Origin: Atherix ibis
Lineage: Eukaryota > Arthropoda > Insecta > Diptera > Athericidae
Direction: 5' to 3'
Assembly: GCA_958298945.1 (NCBI GenBank)
Contig: OY282605.1
Span: 108,558,267-108,622,266 of the forward strand
DNA length: 64,000 nucleotides
Part shown: in pieces, positions 45,590 to 58,860 of the stretch
Position numbering within the stretch: position 1 is the first letter of the stretch
Layout of the letters: every line of letters begins with the position of its first letter
Made by a program: the position numbers and the translations under genes
Notes under the pieces: generated by a model
What the model was told of the DNA's origin: nothing
Databases searched by the model: none
Seen by the model: only the letters and a program-made list of their open reading frames with translations

Positions 45590-45609
45590 CCCCCAGCCCC
45601 CCACCCCCC
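45590..45609 (+). other. C-run cluster, possible G-quadruplex on the minus strand
   Basis: Runs of five, six and six C separated by AG and A occur in an otherwise AT-rich background. The minus strand has three long G runs; splitting a six-G run gives the fourth tract. Confidence 0.6.
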
Positions 45610-45969
45610 TCTCCAGGAAAAAGTATTGCGTATAACGAAATAAGAAAAAAATTGCAATGAGCCTGTAGGGGACATTTCCTTATCAAGAGCATACGTTTTT
45701 CGGTATTTGTAGGACCGATAAGTGGTGTTGATGCTTTCAACATCGAAAACATATCAATTGGAAACTTTTCAAGAACTTATTTTTGAAAGATTCATAAAGT
45801 GTTCTTCACTTCAGATCGGACATTACAGACACTTGGACGCTCTTCTGTCACATGGTTCCATCTTTATCACATAGTTTTTATCGGAAAAAAGGAATTTCTG
45901 TTATTACCAAGATAAAAAGACACTTAAAAAGACATCATTTTAGCACTGTCGATAACATCCAAAGGAATA

Positions 45970-46100
45970 TAACCGAGGAGCTGTGAGCGATTCCAGGTTG
46001 AAGCGTTCCAGCATTGCTACGAAGAGAAGAAACAACGACTCGGTCGATGTATAACTGTCCAAAGGATCAGCTTTGAAAAGGATAAAATTAATATATTAAA
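45970..46100 (+). mobile_element. Mariner C-terminal scrap
   Basis: The + strand gives RFQVEAFQHCYEEKKQRLGR then CITV and SFEKDKINIL, matching the extreme C-terminus of mariner transposases (VEAFQHCYEEWKKR... EYFEGD). No other part of that element was found nearby. Confidence 0.7.
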
Positions 46101-46949
46101 ATGGAATTAAATTATTTAAAAAAATGAGCCACAACTGGTATATCAATAATGCGATAAGTACAAAAGACAAATTTCCAAACAACTACCGAAAATAAATGGT
46201 TCCTCTTTTCCAATTCCACAAATAATTAGTCACTATACACTAGAAATATAATTCAACTCAGTCTTATTGAATATTTGATGTAAAATAGATAATTTCAAAA
46301 CTGATTATTGATTGTAAATGACACTGACCAAATAATAATTGTAGAAAAGTACCCGATATGTTATCATATCTACATTAATGATAACATAAGTATTTTCAAA
46401 ACTATTAACTTCTTGGTATTTTGTCAAGTTTTTAAAATAATCGAAAGATTATATTCAAAAGGAAAAAAAAATAATCAGTTACAAAGTGATGAGTAAAGAT
46501 AAGATTATCCAAAAATATTTATCAATGACTAATAAGTAAATAAGTGTATTCGAGAAAGTCCTTGGCGATTAAGATTTCGGAAAATTTACTATGAATACTG
46601 TTGTTCATTTCACACTATCTTATTTATTTTAATCTATCATTAATAAATATTCTATTATAAAAAATAATAGTGTTCTAAAGAAATACAAGTCTTCAAAATC
46701 ATTGGAAATAATATAATTCATTTGTTAGTTAAGCCTATTGAGACGGTAAGTTTTATTATATAAACTTTTTATTTGATTTCTCATATAAACCAATAATAAA
46801 TAAATTATTTTATTGAATTATTATTTTTGTAAATACAAGTATTTTGATTAAGAATTTTATTTTATAAGAATGGTAGATAAATAAAAATATTTTAATTTGT
46901 TATTAATAACTAATATTTTCTTATATTGTAATTGAATGGATGAAAAGGG
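46101..46949. other. AT-rich intergenic stretch, nothing recognised
   Basis: No gene or element is supported here. Confidence 0.55.
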
Positions 46950-47199
46950 TTATCCGGTTTGTGGTTCGGAAAGTAAAGTTGAATAAAACACGCTCTGTTT
47001 TCGGGGTATAATTCGACCATTACTTAACGGATGGTGGTTTGTAAATTCTTTTAAATTAAAGGATTATCTGCATAAACACGATCTCACACATAGCCCCATA
47101 GAAAAAGTCCAAAGGCGTTAGTTTGCACGATTTTGGAAGACAATTGACATCACCAAATCTCGGTAATGTTAAAACCACATACACATACACATATGGTCC

Positions 47200-48490
47200 A
47201 TTTTGGGTTCTTTTTTTCATCCATAAGAAATTTTTGCTTTCTTCTATATTTTTATTTATTTTTATTGTCTGCATATTCACCTATATTTCAAATATATTAG
47301 CTATTATTTGTAGAGGATATTTTCGCATTGAAATTGCTCGAGCCAAAAACAAAAATTCTTTTCCGTATTTTATTTTTGAATTGATTTCAGTTTTTCTAAA
47401 TAATTATTTATGTATATACGTAATCAATGTGATTTATAGTATATGTTTTTTCCTTAAAGTTGTTTATTTTCCACAATACGGTTTTATTTTCTTAAAATAC
47501 AAATAAAATCTGTACCCAATTTTTCACTATTCAATTTTATGGATTTTTGTTAATTTTCAGGATTTTTCTTTCATTTAAAAAAAAATACACAATATAAAAA
47601 AAAGAAAAACTAAATTTTTTATTATAAACCCAAAAAAATAGGGAATTTTTGTTGAATTTTTCTCAGAATTCACTGTTTTCGTACAGGTATCGCCTGGAAT
47701 GCAATAGTTTTCGTATTGTTTTTTTTTGGTGTCTCAACAAACAAACAAAAATGAAAATAACAAAAAGCAACATTACTTATCTATAAATTGTTAACTGGTT
47801 TTTATACGCAAAAATTCGTATTTTTAAATAAAAAAATTAAAAATAAATAAAAAAATCAAATAATTTAGATGTTTTGTTGTGTAGAATTTTCTATAAATTA
47901 TTTAGAAAATATATTAAAATATAAAGACTTTTTTAGTTGTTTTTTTATAACTTTTAATAATTTCTAAAATTAAAAATTAAGTATCAAAAATATAAAAAAT
48001 TAATTATTTTATGTATAGTATTGGGAATACAAATGGGAAAGCACCGTTTTCCAATAGATGGCGCCAGCAGTAAATGCTGGTCGAACATTACGGATCTGAA
48101 ATGTCAAATTATAAGCTTAGGCATCTGTCAACAAATTCTCATCATTACAATTGTGACTTTTTATCGGCGTTATATATTTGTTTGTGCTTGAAAATGTCGA
48201 AATTTGAGCCAAATAGAAACTTATGATGAGGCTTGTTTTAGTGACAGATTATATGAGGCTTGTTTTAGTGACAGACTATAAAAGTGGTGATGACGTGAAA
48301 CCAAGCCATAACCGCCTTTTTTTGATGAAGTTTAGGCAAAAAAAGTCGGTTATGGCGTGGTTACGTTAAATCCACATATGGTCAAGATAAAAATCCTGGA
48401 GTTTAGGTAAAAGAAATCGGTTATTATACGACCATAGCGTTCAGAATTGACGGTAACGGTTTCTCGTTCTCGTTTGCAAAGAAAAGAGGG
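47200..48490 (+). repeat. Mosaic repeat, copy A
   Basis: It is collinear and roughly 90% identical by eye with 54045-55415. Parts in order: AT-rich block beginning TTTTTCATCCATAAGAAA, the start of a mariner (from about 48028, GGGAATACAAATGGGAAAGC; coding start ATGTCGAAATTTGAGCC at 48194), a 27-bp tandem duplication (GATGAGGCTTGTTTTAGTGA twice), a small inverted repeat, then DD41D transposon sequence. Confidence 0.88.
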
Positions 48491-48707
48491 GCCAATAGTA
48501 TCTTCAGATTAAAATACACAGCAGATACCAGATACAGTCACTTTTCGTGCATACAATGGTTTCTTTACAGGCACTAGTGGTTTTTTGGAGCCCTATTTAC
48601 GGAAATTTTGCTTATTAACGTATCGGCCGAGCGATAAATGAGAAAAATGAGCATCCTAGACTTGGTGTTCTACCACCCAATCGGTGTACCTTCTGCGCAT
48701 TCTATGG

Positions 48708-48766
48708 TCAGTTAATTCATCCATAATTAAAAATTTCAAATATTCAATTATGGATGAATTAACTGA
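48708..48766. repeat. Perfect inverted repeat, 21-bp arms, 17-nt spacer
   Basis: TCAGTTAATTCATCCATAAT at 48708 faces its complement ending at 48766. It lies within the DD41D relic. Confidence 0.93.
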
Positions 48767-48835
48767 GCATGGATAACATTTTCGTATATGTTAGAAAGCT
48801 GTCAAGTGACAATGGTGTATTTTCCGAACTATAAA

Positions 48836-51800
48836 ATAGAGAATCAGATATAAGTCATTAATCTTAGATAAATTCTTTTTTTTAATTAATGAATATTAGA
48901 TATTGAAAATCAGACAATTATAAATATGCTAAGTTTTTGAATTTGCACTTTTATTAATACAAGAATAACAATTCCAAAAATTTCCAATTACAATTAACGT
49001 TATTTTATGATTATTTTTTTCTAATGCATAATTTTTTGAACTGCTGCTAAAAAAAACCTGTTTATTGTTTAACAAGAAGAGAAAAGAAAAAACTAATTTT
49101 AACTACTCTAAATTATAAAAATTACAGGGTCAAAACTGCCAATCCGAAAATGTGTCTTATCTGAAAGTTTCCGTAAATTTTATCCAGTTGCCAAATGAGT
49201 ATGTTAAGAAAATTGTAAGCATTCTGAAAATATTATCGAATAATAGAAAATTTGATAAAATATTTGAAAAATTCCTTAATGAAATTCATATTGCTTCTTG
49301 ATTATCGTACGAAATCGTCATTCTACACAAATACATCCATTTTTATCAGAAATTTATAAAAATTGTTAACCTCCGAGTGAGTATATTTGAATAGTAATTT
49401 TCTTAAAAATTTCTTAATCTATTCTATATTTATATTTGTATTTATCAATTGGCAATCATATATCAAATAATATATTCGATAGCAGTTAATAAATATCCAA
49501 AATAAATTGTTCTTGTATGAGTTATAATAAAAATACACGTATACATGAAATTCTATGCTTTTTTGTATCTTAAATGCAAAATAATAGAAAAATATATTTT
49601 CTATTCTTTTGAATAAATAAGAATAAAAAATAACTAAATAATTTTATAATTTTAGTAAATTATTTGAAAAGTATTTTTTTTCTATTTTGTCATAAAAGTT
49701 GTTTTGAGAATATTTTAAAGCAGAACATTTTAATAATGAAATTATTCTGGAATCGTAATTTAAGTGTTATTCATAAATAGAACCGCTGTAAACATATTGC
49801 TTGTAAGTTTTCAACTTTTTATGTACAGAAACATTTCCTATAATCGATTTGGCAATTGGTGGTTGGCTATTTTCCCATTAGCTTTTGTGCCAATTTCACC
49901 TTCTCCAGTTAGTAGTTGCTCTCAAGCAAACTTTGAACTCATTCCTACCCCATCCAACACAATCGCAAACCACACGATGCGTGCAAATACGTGGCCTAAG
50001 CCATTCCCAATTGGAAATTGCACGTTGTTTAGTTTTATGTTCATATATGATTATTCTTTTGTGTTTTACAACCGAGATTTTATTCAAAAAAAGTGGGAAA
50101 TTTTGCATTCATGTTCCATCTGCATGTCGCACATACATATCCGTTATAAACGCATACCACATGACGAGCGAAATGTCAAAATAAAACCGAAAACATAAAA
50201 TAAAAGTGTGTTGGTTTTAGTTGCTTTAAAAATGAAAATATTAAATACAAAAAAAAAAACCATCTCTCTATTTAAAAAAGAAATATATATTTTTTTTTGT
50301 TTTAAAAATAAATTCTTTCCATTTTTAAATGAATTCGAAAAACTGTTCCAATTTCGTAATTTTATCGTCTGCATAGAGTGTATTGTAGTAGGAACGATGG
50401 ACTGAGATATATATATATATACGGGTTTCAACTTTCACTTATCTCCCCTCAATATGTATGCGATGATTTGTGTGTTGGTAGGAATCTCATTCCACCTTGA
50501 GCTTTTGATTTCATAAGCTTTTGTTTCTCTTGTCAATTCTTTTTCATTATAATCATTTCAATAGCATACTCGTCTGAATAATGAAAATTATACCATATAG
50601 AGCGAGAAAAAAATACCAATTGATTGAAAATAAAAATTTATGAAAAAATTCAATGTTGCACCTTTTATTTATAAATAAATTGAAAATAAAGAGGGGTCAG
50701 GTCACTATTACCATGAACTTAATGGAGGCGAAAACGAAAGCTTTAAAAGCTGCTCGTACAATTCGGTAAAACGGGAGCGGAAATGCGTATTTCAGAATTT
50801 TGACAGTTCGTTCAGCTACATATTTACACAACACACAAGTGCAAATCTCTACATAATATGTATTATGTTCGTATTTTATAAGCAAGTGCAAATCTCTACC
50901 AACTTCCCACTAGCTACGTAATATGTAATTTTATTGTTATATTTTCTTTTTTTGGCTATGCTGTGAATTTGGCTCGTATATTCGCCATAATCAGCTGACA
51001 GACATAACACCATAGTGTATATAGTATGTACATACAACATTCCATTGCGGCATTAATACTGACTGCTGTTCTATCTTGGTCTCAGGACAAAAATTAAATT
51101 TTTTTCAAATCTAGCCAACATCAACAGCGGAACACATAATATTACGCGATGAATATGGATATTTATATATGTAAATTCAAATTTATATGTAGAGATATTT
51201 TATAGTGTTTTCCGAAAATTCAATAAGGTGCGTTGTCATTTTATCACTTAGCTCAAGGCTGACTAATAGTATATACTTACAAATATAATATAAATCCAAA
51301 TCCTATATACATATGTATTATATGTAGAAAATAATGTAAAATGTGTTGAGAAAGAAATTGTTATTCGAAACAATCGTTTTCTGTTCTGTTTTTGGTTCTT
51401 GGTTTTTTGGCTGGTTCGCCTTGAGTAATGTTAGTCGACGTATATCGTTGAAGCTTTTCGCCAGGGCAGTGTGATGTAATATTTTCATTTTTATTTATAT
51501 AAATATATATATATACATGTGCAGAAATATGTGTATAGATAGGATCTAGCAAATATACTATATATATCATCCATAGTAGTATATACAATCGAAAATAATG
51601 TAGTGAAAATAGAAATGTAGATTGTTTTGAATACTATACAAGTTAAGATCAAAAACTTCTGTTTACAGAAGAAAAACTATCGAACGAATCAAAAACCAAG
51701 TACGAAAAGTGAAAAAATAGAAAATTTCTTTTTTTTTTTTTGTTTGTTTTTAAATTTGTATAAATTAAAACTAAATATAATGATATAATATTATGAGATA

Positions 51801-53340
51801 TTAAGAAGAAAAACAACAACAACAAAAAAAACTACTATGTGCAATTAAAAATATATAATATAATTACTACAAGTTTTATATGAATTTTTGTTAAATATTA
51901 ATTGTCGTTTTCTAATTATAAAAATAAAACAGAATTCATCGATATAAGAAATTGTTTTTTGTTTTTGTTTTTGTTTTTGTTTTTGTCTTTTAATGAAAGA
52001 AATTAAGGATATACAATAATAAAAAAAAAAACTATAATTACAAATGTGAATAGCATTTGTATATGAATACGAAAATAGATTAAATATATGCACATCTTTC
52101 TACATGCGAATGGATATATATTTATGCATATATTTTATAATAGATATTTCCTTTAAAAAAAAAACTGAAAACTAAAATACTAGAGAACAAAATTCAGGTT
52201 GCTGAATTTATTCTTAGTATCAGTGAATTTGTTTACAGTGGTTTAGTCGTATATTGTAAAAAAATTTACAAAAATACAAATCAAACAGCACAAACATTAA
52301 GAAGAAAAACTAAAAATTAAATAATTCATCTATGTTATATCCCCATTCATGCATCCATCCTATCCATCCATCCATCCATCTATCTATCTATCTATCTATC
52401 TAACCAGCTACATTTACATTAATTTTTTGTAAATTCTAATTTTGGTTTATGCATATTAATATAGACAATATGATTTGATTGGAAAATAATGAAAATATCA
52501 TAATAATAAAATATTATTAATAAAAATGAGTAAAAGTAAATAAAAATTCAATTAATTATTTAAAATTTGTACGAAAAAAAACCTACTCTTCATTCATATG
52601 ATGAGATCAAAAAAATGTTCAGAAAGTTTCTACGAATTTCCAATGAATCTTTTTCGAAAATATCGTATATATATGGGTGGGTGGGTGTTCATTATTTGAG
52701 TTTTCTTTATTTTTTTTTTGTTTTCAGCTAATTAAAAAAAATTAACGTATAAAAAGCAAACCAAAAATAGAGTTAAAAATCTTTCATATTCTTTTTATTT
52801 AGCTATTTTACCAATGACATCATAATTCTTTTAGTTTTAAGTGCTTTCGTATTTTTAAATAATTTTTTTTTGTAAAGATTTTTGTTTGGGAGGGAGGGGT
52901 TTTTTTTAACATTTTCCTTTCGAACATTCATAATACTTCAGTGTGTACTGGTTTGTAAGTTATTTTTTTTTTTTTTAGTTTGACTTTGCCATTTGTTTCA
53001 TTTTATTATTATTTTATAAAAACAGATTTTCTACAATAGCAAAAATTATTTTGTACGATTTTTTTTCTTCATCTATTTCCATGCATATATGTTATGTGTA
53101 TTCCATTTGTATACGCGTGTGTATTTAAAACAAAATTTATTTACATGCATATCTACAAATAAAAATTAATGTAAAATTATACATAATCATACATTCACAC
53201 TCAGAAGACGGAGGAACACATTCTTTAAATTCATTACTAACTGTTCAAATAATAATTTTATTATTTCGAAAAATAGAAAATTGTTTCGTTTACTTTAAAA
53301 AATATATATATATATATATTCAAATTCTATAAAATACGTG
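48836..53340. other. Intergenic stretch, no supported gene
   Basis: It is largely AT-rich. A 144-codon frame at 49764-50198 (+) is the longest non-repeat open frame outside ena; it has scattered Cys, His and Pro but no domain I recognise. Simple repeats: GTTTTT units at about 51957-51987 and CCAT/CTAT units at about 52350-52400. Confidence 0.5.
53310..53320. repeat. Short TA microsatellite
   Basis: It is part of a TA run at about 53301-53318, of no further note. Confidence 0.7.
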
Positions 53341-53501
53341 TACTATTTATTATACACGGTTAGCAGCAGTTAATTGTAGTTGCAATCCGATACGTTTCTA
53401 GTGTGGTGTAGTTTTCAATTTTGAAGTTGTGTTCAAAAATGTAAAATTAAATTAAATTCGAAAATATTTTAAAGAATTGTGAATTTTAGTGATATATACT
53501 G
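53341..53501 (+). other. Possible non-coding first exon
   Basis: A less AT-rich segment (GGTTAGCAGCAGTTAATTGT, GCAATCCGATACGTTTC) leads through leader-like sequence to a consensus donor GTAAGTGTG at 53502. It has the style of a fly 5' leader, but no partner exon or clear promoter motif was found. Confidence 0.25.
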
Positions 53502-54044
53502 GTAAGTGTGTATATGTGGATATGAAAATTTCCAAACACACACACACGTATGAGTGCTATAATGTTCTTGTTTTTTGTTGTTTTTTTTTCGGTCCGATTT
53601 CAATTTCAACAGTATGAGCAGTAGTACATCAACAGAAAATACGAATCAACGTACTTAAAATATATGGGAAAAAAGTACATCAATTAATTTTGAAAAAGAA
53701 ATTGATTATTTCTTTTGTGGAGATATAATGTGAGAAAATTAAATTTATTCCAATTAGTTGAATTTTTCTTTTAAATTTAATCCGTAATGCAAGTGTACCA
53801 TATTGCACGAAAGAATTTTCGAAATGAGACTGGCACACGAGTCAAATCTCGGCTCATCTCATCTCATTCGAGTAATACTAATAATACCACCACACGAATA
53901 TGACATAAATGGTAGAAAGAAATAAACGTGAAAGCACCAACATTTATTTTTAAGATAAAATTTTAAAAAAATAAAGCCAAAAAAAACAGCTCGTATTTAT
54001 TTATTCACGGTTTTGGCTCATTGTGAACTGAGCCTTATATTTTC

Positions 54045-55415
54045 CGATTTTTATTTTGAGTTCTTTTTTTTTCACCCATAAGAAATATTTACTTTCTTCT
54101 ATATTTTTATTTATTTTTATTGTCTGCACATTCACCTGTATACGAATATATGAGCTATTGTTTGTTGAAGACATTTTCGCATTGAAATTACGTGTACTAT
54201 GAGCCAAAAACAAAAATTCTTTTCCGTATTTTATTTTTGAATTGATTTGTTTTTCTAAATAATTATTTATGTACTATCGATGTGGTTAAATACTATTTGT
54301 TTTTGCTTAAAGTTGTTTATTTTCCACTTTACAGTTTCATTTTCTTCAAATACAAAAAAAATCTGGCCGATTTTTCACTATTCAATTTTATATGATTTTT
54401 TGTTAAATTTCAGGATTTTTCTTTCATTTAAAAAAAAATACACAATATAAAAAAAAGAAAAACTAAATTTTTTATTATAAAACAAAAAAAAAAGAAATTT
54501 TTAGTTGAATTTTTCTCAGAATTCATTGTTTTCGTACAGGTGTCACTGTTAGCGTATGAAAGGAATGCAATAGTTTTAAACAAGAAAAATGAAGAAAAAA
54601 AACAGCAAAATAACTTATCTATAAATCGTTAACTATTTTTTATGCATAAATATTCGTATTTTTAAATAAAAAAAAAATTAAAAATAATTAAATAAATCGA
54701 ATAATTTATATTTTTGTGTGTGTAGAAATTCTTTTAAATTATTTAGAAAATATATTGAATTATGAAGACTAGGTTAGTTGTTTTTATTACAAATTTTAAT
54801 AATTTCTAAAATTAAAAATTAAATATTAAATAAAAAATATATAAAATTAATTATTTTATGTATTGTATTGAGAGTACAAAATGAAAACCGCCGTTTTCCA
54901 ATAGATGACGCCAGTAGTAAATATCAATATCGGATCTGAAATGTCAAATCATAAGCTTATGCATATGTCAACAACTCCTCATCATTACATTTATGACTTT
55001 TTATCGGCGTTATATATTTTTTTGTGCTTGAAAATGTCGAAATTTAAGTCAAATAAGCGTCATTTGGGAAGAGTTTTGCTTTTTACCTTCAATTCGAAAA
55101 ATTCTGCGGCTGAGGCGCTTGAATGATTTTAGAAACTTATGATGAGGCTTGTTTAAGTGACAGATTATATGAGGCTTGTTTTATTGACAGACTATAAAAG
55201 TGGTGATGCCGTGAAACCACGCCATAACCGCCTTTTTTTGATGAAGTTTAGGCAAAAAAAGTCGGTAAAGGCGTGGTTTCGTTAAATCCACATATGGTCA
55301 AGATAAAAATCCTGAAGTTTAGGTAAAAGAAATCGTTTATCATACGACCATAGCGTTCAGAATTGACGGTAACGGTTTCTCGTTCTCGTTTGCAAAGAAA
55401 AGCGGCGCCAGTACG
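54045..55415 (+). repeat. Mosaic repeat, copy B
   Basis: It is the counterpart of 47200-48490. It keeps the same order: AT-rich block, mariner start (coding start at 55031, MSKFKSNKRHLGRVLLFTFN), the 27-bp duplication, the inverted repeat and about 75 bp of DD41D transposon (about 55340-55412, CATAGCGTTCAGAATTGACG). It then switches into mariner sequence instead of continuing through the transposon. Confidence 0.88.
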
Positions 55416-56074
55416 CTTTTAAATTCTAAAATTTGTAGAAATTTATGTTGGGGCTTGTTTTAGTGACAGACTATAAAAGTGGTAATTTCGAAAAGGAAGA
55501 TAAAGAAGCGTCTCGGACTGTTCAAAAAGTTTGAAGACGCAGATTTGGAGGCATTACTGGATGAAGATCCATGTCAAACTTTTCCCACGTTTGAAATCCT
55601 TAAAAATAATTCAAAAGCAAGAAAATTGGATGCCATACGAGTTGAAGCCGAGAGACGTAGAACGTCATTTTTTCACGTGCGAATAGCTGCTCCAACAACG
55701 AAAAAGGAAAGGTTTTCTACACATATATCGTATAATCCAAAGCGGAAAAAATCGTGGGGACTCGAAGCTCATGCTATGAGTTCGGTAGGACCAGGTCGGC
55801 ATGATTTATTATGAGCTGTTGCTACCGGGAGAAACCATCGCAGGAGATCGCTACCAACTAATGAGTTTGAGCCGAGTATTGAAGGAAAAACTGCCACAAT
55901 ACGATTCGTGGATCGATTCAAAAAACGAGAAGTTTTTTCGACATGCAACCCGTATGCTGCCAGAAAGATAGGAAATAATTTTGATAAAGATTCATACTTC
56001 AAAGTATTTAAAGTTAACAATAAAGACTCAAATTTTTAAGAAAAAAAACGGCGGTTTTCCATTTGTACTCCAAA
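54868..56074 (+). mobile_element. Mariner with both ends, interrupted
   Basis: Terminal repeats TTGAGAGTACAAAATGAAAA (54868) and, reversed, TTTGGAGTACAAATGGAAAA (56074) are each flanked by TA. Coding pieces on the + strand: SNKRHLGRVLLFTFNSKNSA; then FKKFEDADLEALLDEDPCQT and PKRKKSWGLE (55500-55770); then YYELLLPGETIAGDRYQ and NEKFFRHATRMLPER near the end. The N- and middle parts are separated by the foreign sliver of copy B, and the segment with the second and third Asp is missing. Confidence 0.88.
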
Positions 56075-58239
56075 TATATATAAAAAAAAGTTATTTAATT
56101 GGCTAAAATTGAACTTTTTAGTAAATATACTTTTGAACTTTTAGTACATACAAAACTAAAAATAGAAAACAGGGAAAATTTTGAATTATACACATAGACT
56201 AGAAAGAGAAAATAAGTAAATTTTTATGGTAAAATCAATTACAGAATAAGACTAATTACCTTAGAATAATTAAAATTTTGAATTGACGCTATGCGTAGAT
56301 CGTGGGATGTTTTTATTTACTTTTAATAGGCGAAAAATACAAAATCACATTTATACATTTTAAAGAAATTACTTTTCAAAGAATTAATAATACAATTTCA
56401 TTTTTGTACAAATTAATTTCTTTAAATGAATATTTCTTTTCAAAATGAATAAATTGTGTAAGACAGAAAAGTATTTTTACAGAAATATATAGTAGCAAAG
56501 ATCAGATATCTGCACAGAATTTTAGGGGAATATATACATTACTTCAAATTGTAAGTTAAAAATTAAATATTGAAATCTATTTAAAAGAATATAGAATAAA
56601 AACAATCTTACAGTAATAATGATTATATTTTTTTAAGCATAAAAAATAAAAACTATATCACTTTAAGCAAAGTGATATAGTTTTACCGATAATATTTACA
56701 CAAAATTACATCAATATATGCGCTCGTGAGTTGTTTACTCATATTGGATTACACATGAAAGCGATTAATCATAATTTCAAAATGATATAAAATTTTTTCT
56801 TACATTGCGATTTAATCTATGTAAACTATAATTGGTTCTTTTTTTTACTATCACAAAAAGGTGATAAAAACCTACTATGAAACATAATATCAACTTTTAT
56901 CAAAATTGACGGGATATTATTAATATTTGAGTAGAAAGAAGAAAAAAATAACATGCACAATATTATTTTTTTCTGAAAGGAATGAATAATAAAATAAAAA
57001 TTATAAATCTTGTACTTTAGATTTCTAGGTGATCTGTGAGTTAGTAATTAAAACTTTATGATTGCTGTTGAGAATATTTTATTTCTAATATTAATAAATT
57101 CACTTTAAAATTCTTGATATTTTTCCATTGTTTAATAGCTATTTTTCCCATTAATTTATGAGTATTTTTATTGATCGTTAAAAAAATTGACAGACAATAT
57201 CCTTTTTAATAAATAAATTATAAGAAACTTATAAAATTGTGTTAATTGATTTTAAAATATAATCTATTTACTCTTATTGTAAGTAAATGGATTATATGTG
57301 TATTGTAAGAATTACTTGATTCACTATTTTTACTGAATAAAAACTTTATTGCGTTTGTACTATGAAATTAAATTAATAGCAGGAGATCTGTTTGTACAGT
57401 TTTGGTTCCTTAAGAGAATATATTATGTTTTTTTAAGAGAATATTGATTAAAAACAATCTAATAAATAGATCAAAAATTCTTAAATTCAACATTTCGAAA
57501 TGTAAAAAAAATTCCTTTAAATATTCTTTTACAAAAATTTATACATTTTTTCTTAAATATTTAAACATAAAAATATAATTTCGAAAGAGCGCAAACTTCA
57601 TATTAAGCATACGTAATTTAGGGAAAATAATTTTAATACAACCAACAAAACTACCCCAAAATTGTATTATAGAAAATTTATATATAGTGTACATTAATTG
57701 GATTTGAAAAATCAATAATACAATTAGGATTTTGTGCTTATGTATGAGAATATTTTTGTTGCCAAAATCAAAACTAGTATATAAAATAGAATTTGTAAAA
57801 GGAGCCCCACCAAATAATCATTCTACAATAGTATTTGTTGAAATATAATTTTTGGCTATAATATTTTCTCTATAAAATATTTTTTTGTAATCATTTCGTT
57901 AATATATACCCGCATAAGTTTGTTTACTACGAATAATAGAAAAGCTTCAAATAGAATTAACTTATTCATTAGGAAAGTTACTATATTTTCAATGTGTCCT
58001 CAATAAATCTTTCAATATTTTTATATAAATTACATAGCGTTCCAATGAATTTCCATTCGAAAACAGTATAGGATAAAAAAAAATGGATGATATTTTATAA
58101 AATTGCATCGAAATGTTTTTCAGGCAATTCTTTTTTATAATTAATTTTCAATAATGCAATAATCCAATTTGTGCAACAAAAAGTAAAGTAAAATTCAGAT
58201 TTTAAAATATATTTTTATGCATAAAATATCAAATCATTC
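56075..58239. other. AT-rich intergenic stretch with one small palindrome
   Basis: AAAACTATATCACTTT (56649-56664) and its exact complement (56669-56684) flank AAGC. Otherwise no gene or element is seen. Confidence 0.6.
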
Positions 58240-58860
58240 AACAAAAAAACAAAAACTTAAAGGACTCCATCCTTTAGAAGTAATTTTTGATGTTTTTTTG
58301 TGTATTTCGGACTGTAATTTGTGGTCACTAATTGACAGATATTGATTTTTAAATGATCTCAAGTTTGAGGATTTTTTGCGTAAACTCCGAGTTTCGTATA
58401 GTCCCACAATAAATTCCAATCTATAGCCTTGAATCGCTATATTTTGGAAGCCAATTGACATCATCTAATTTTGAAATTAAGAATTCTGGGAGCTTTACGT
58501 GGAATAAAAGCAAAATTTATATTGTTGTGTGGCTTGTGGTGCCGTATTTTCATGACAAAGAAAAATCTGTTGTCGCATGGTCAAAGCGCTCAGAATTGAC
58601 GGTATCGATTTCTCCATCTTCCTTTTTCGAGAAATATGGGCCAAAACGGAATCCAGACATTTACTCTTCTTGAATACAATGGCTTCTCCACAGTCACTTG
58701 TGGATTTTCAGAACCCCATATAAGTCAATTTTGCTTATTGATGACATTATTTTAAAGCGCAAAACTTGAACAAAAATTTTTACAATTTCAACAAGATTGT
58801 TTGGTTCAAAATAAAAATGGCAAAAGATAGAACTAAACAAGTGCCTATCTTTAATGACAG
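58240..58860 (-). mobile_element. DD41D-type transposon relic, second subgroup
   Basis: It is homologous to 46950-48835 and 20262-20800: CCAATTGACATCATCTAAT at 58452, GCGCTCAGAATTGACGGTAT at 58589, and ACTTGTGGATTTTCAGAACC near 58697 align in order. No open transposase frame survives. Confidence 0.7.

Larger units (their letters stand above)
46950..48835 (-). mobile_element. DD41D-type element split by a mosaic insertion
   Basis: The 3' part (46950-47200) encodes on the minus strand RFGDVNCLPKSCKLTPLDFF, with the third Asp. The 5' part (about 48430-48835) encodes REEVTVNSER-like, YVNKQNF and DWVVEHQ pieces and ends near ACTATAAAATAGAGAATC, homologous to 21700 on. Between them sits about 1.2 kb of unrelated AT-rich DNA plus a shortened mariner. 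It is heavily decayed. Confidence 0.75.

Noticed and set aside
47123..47506. 127-codon hydrophobic open frame resembling a membrane protein
   Set aside because: It spans the junction of a DD41D relic and AT-rich repeat DNA. The Phe/Ile/Tyr content is what poly-T-rich sequence encodes, and copy B at 54.1 kb breaks it.
53502..53510. GTAAGTGTG as an alternative donor for the ena start exon
   Set aside because: It lies downstream of the ena stop codon on the same strand and has no ATG in the required phase before it.
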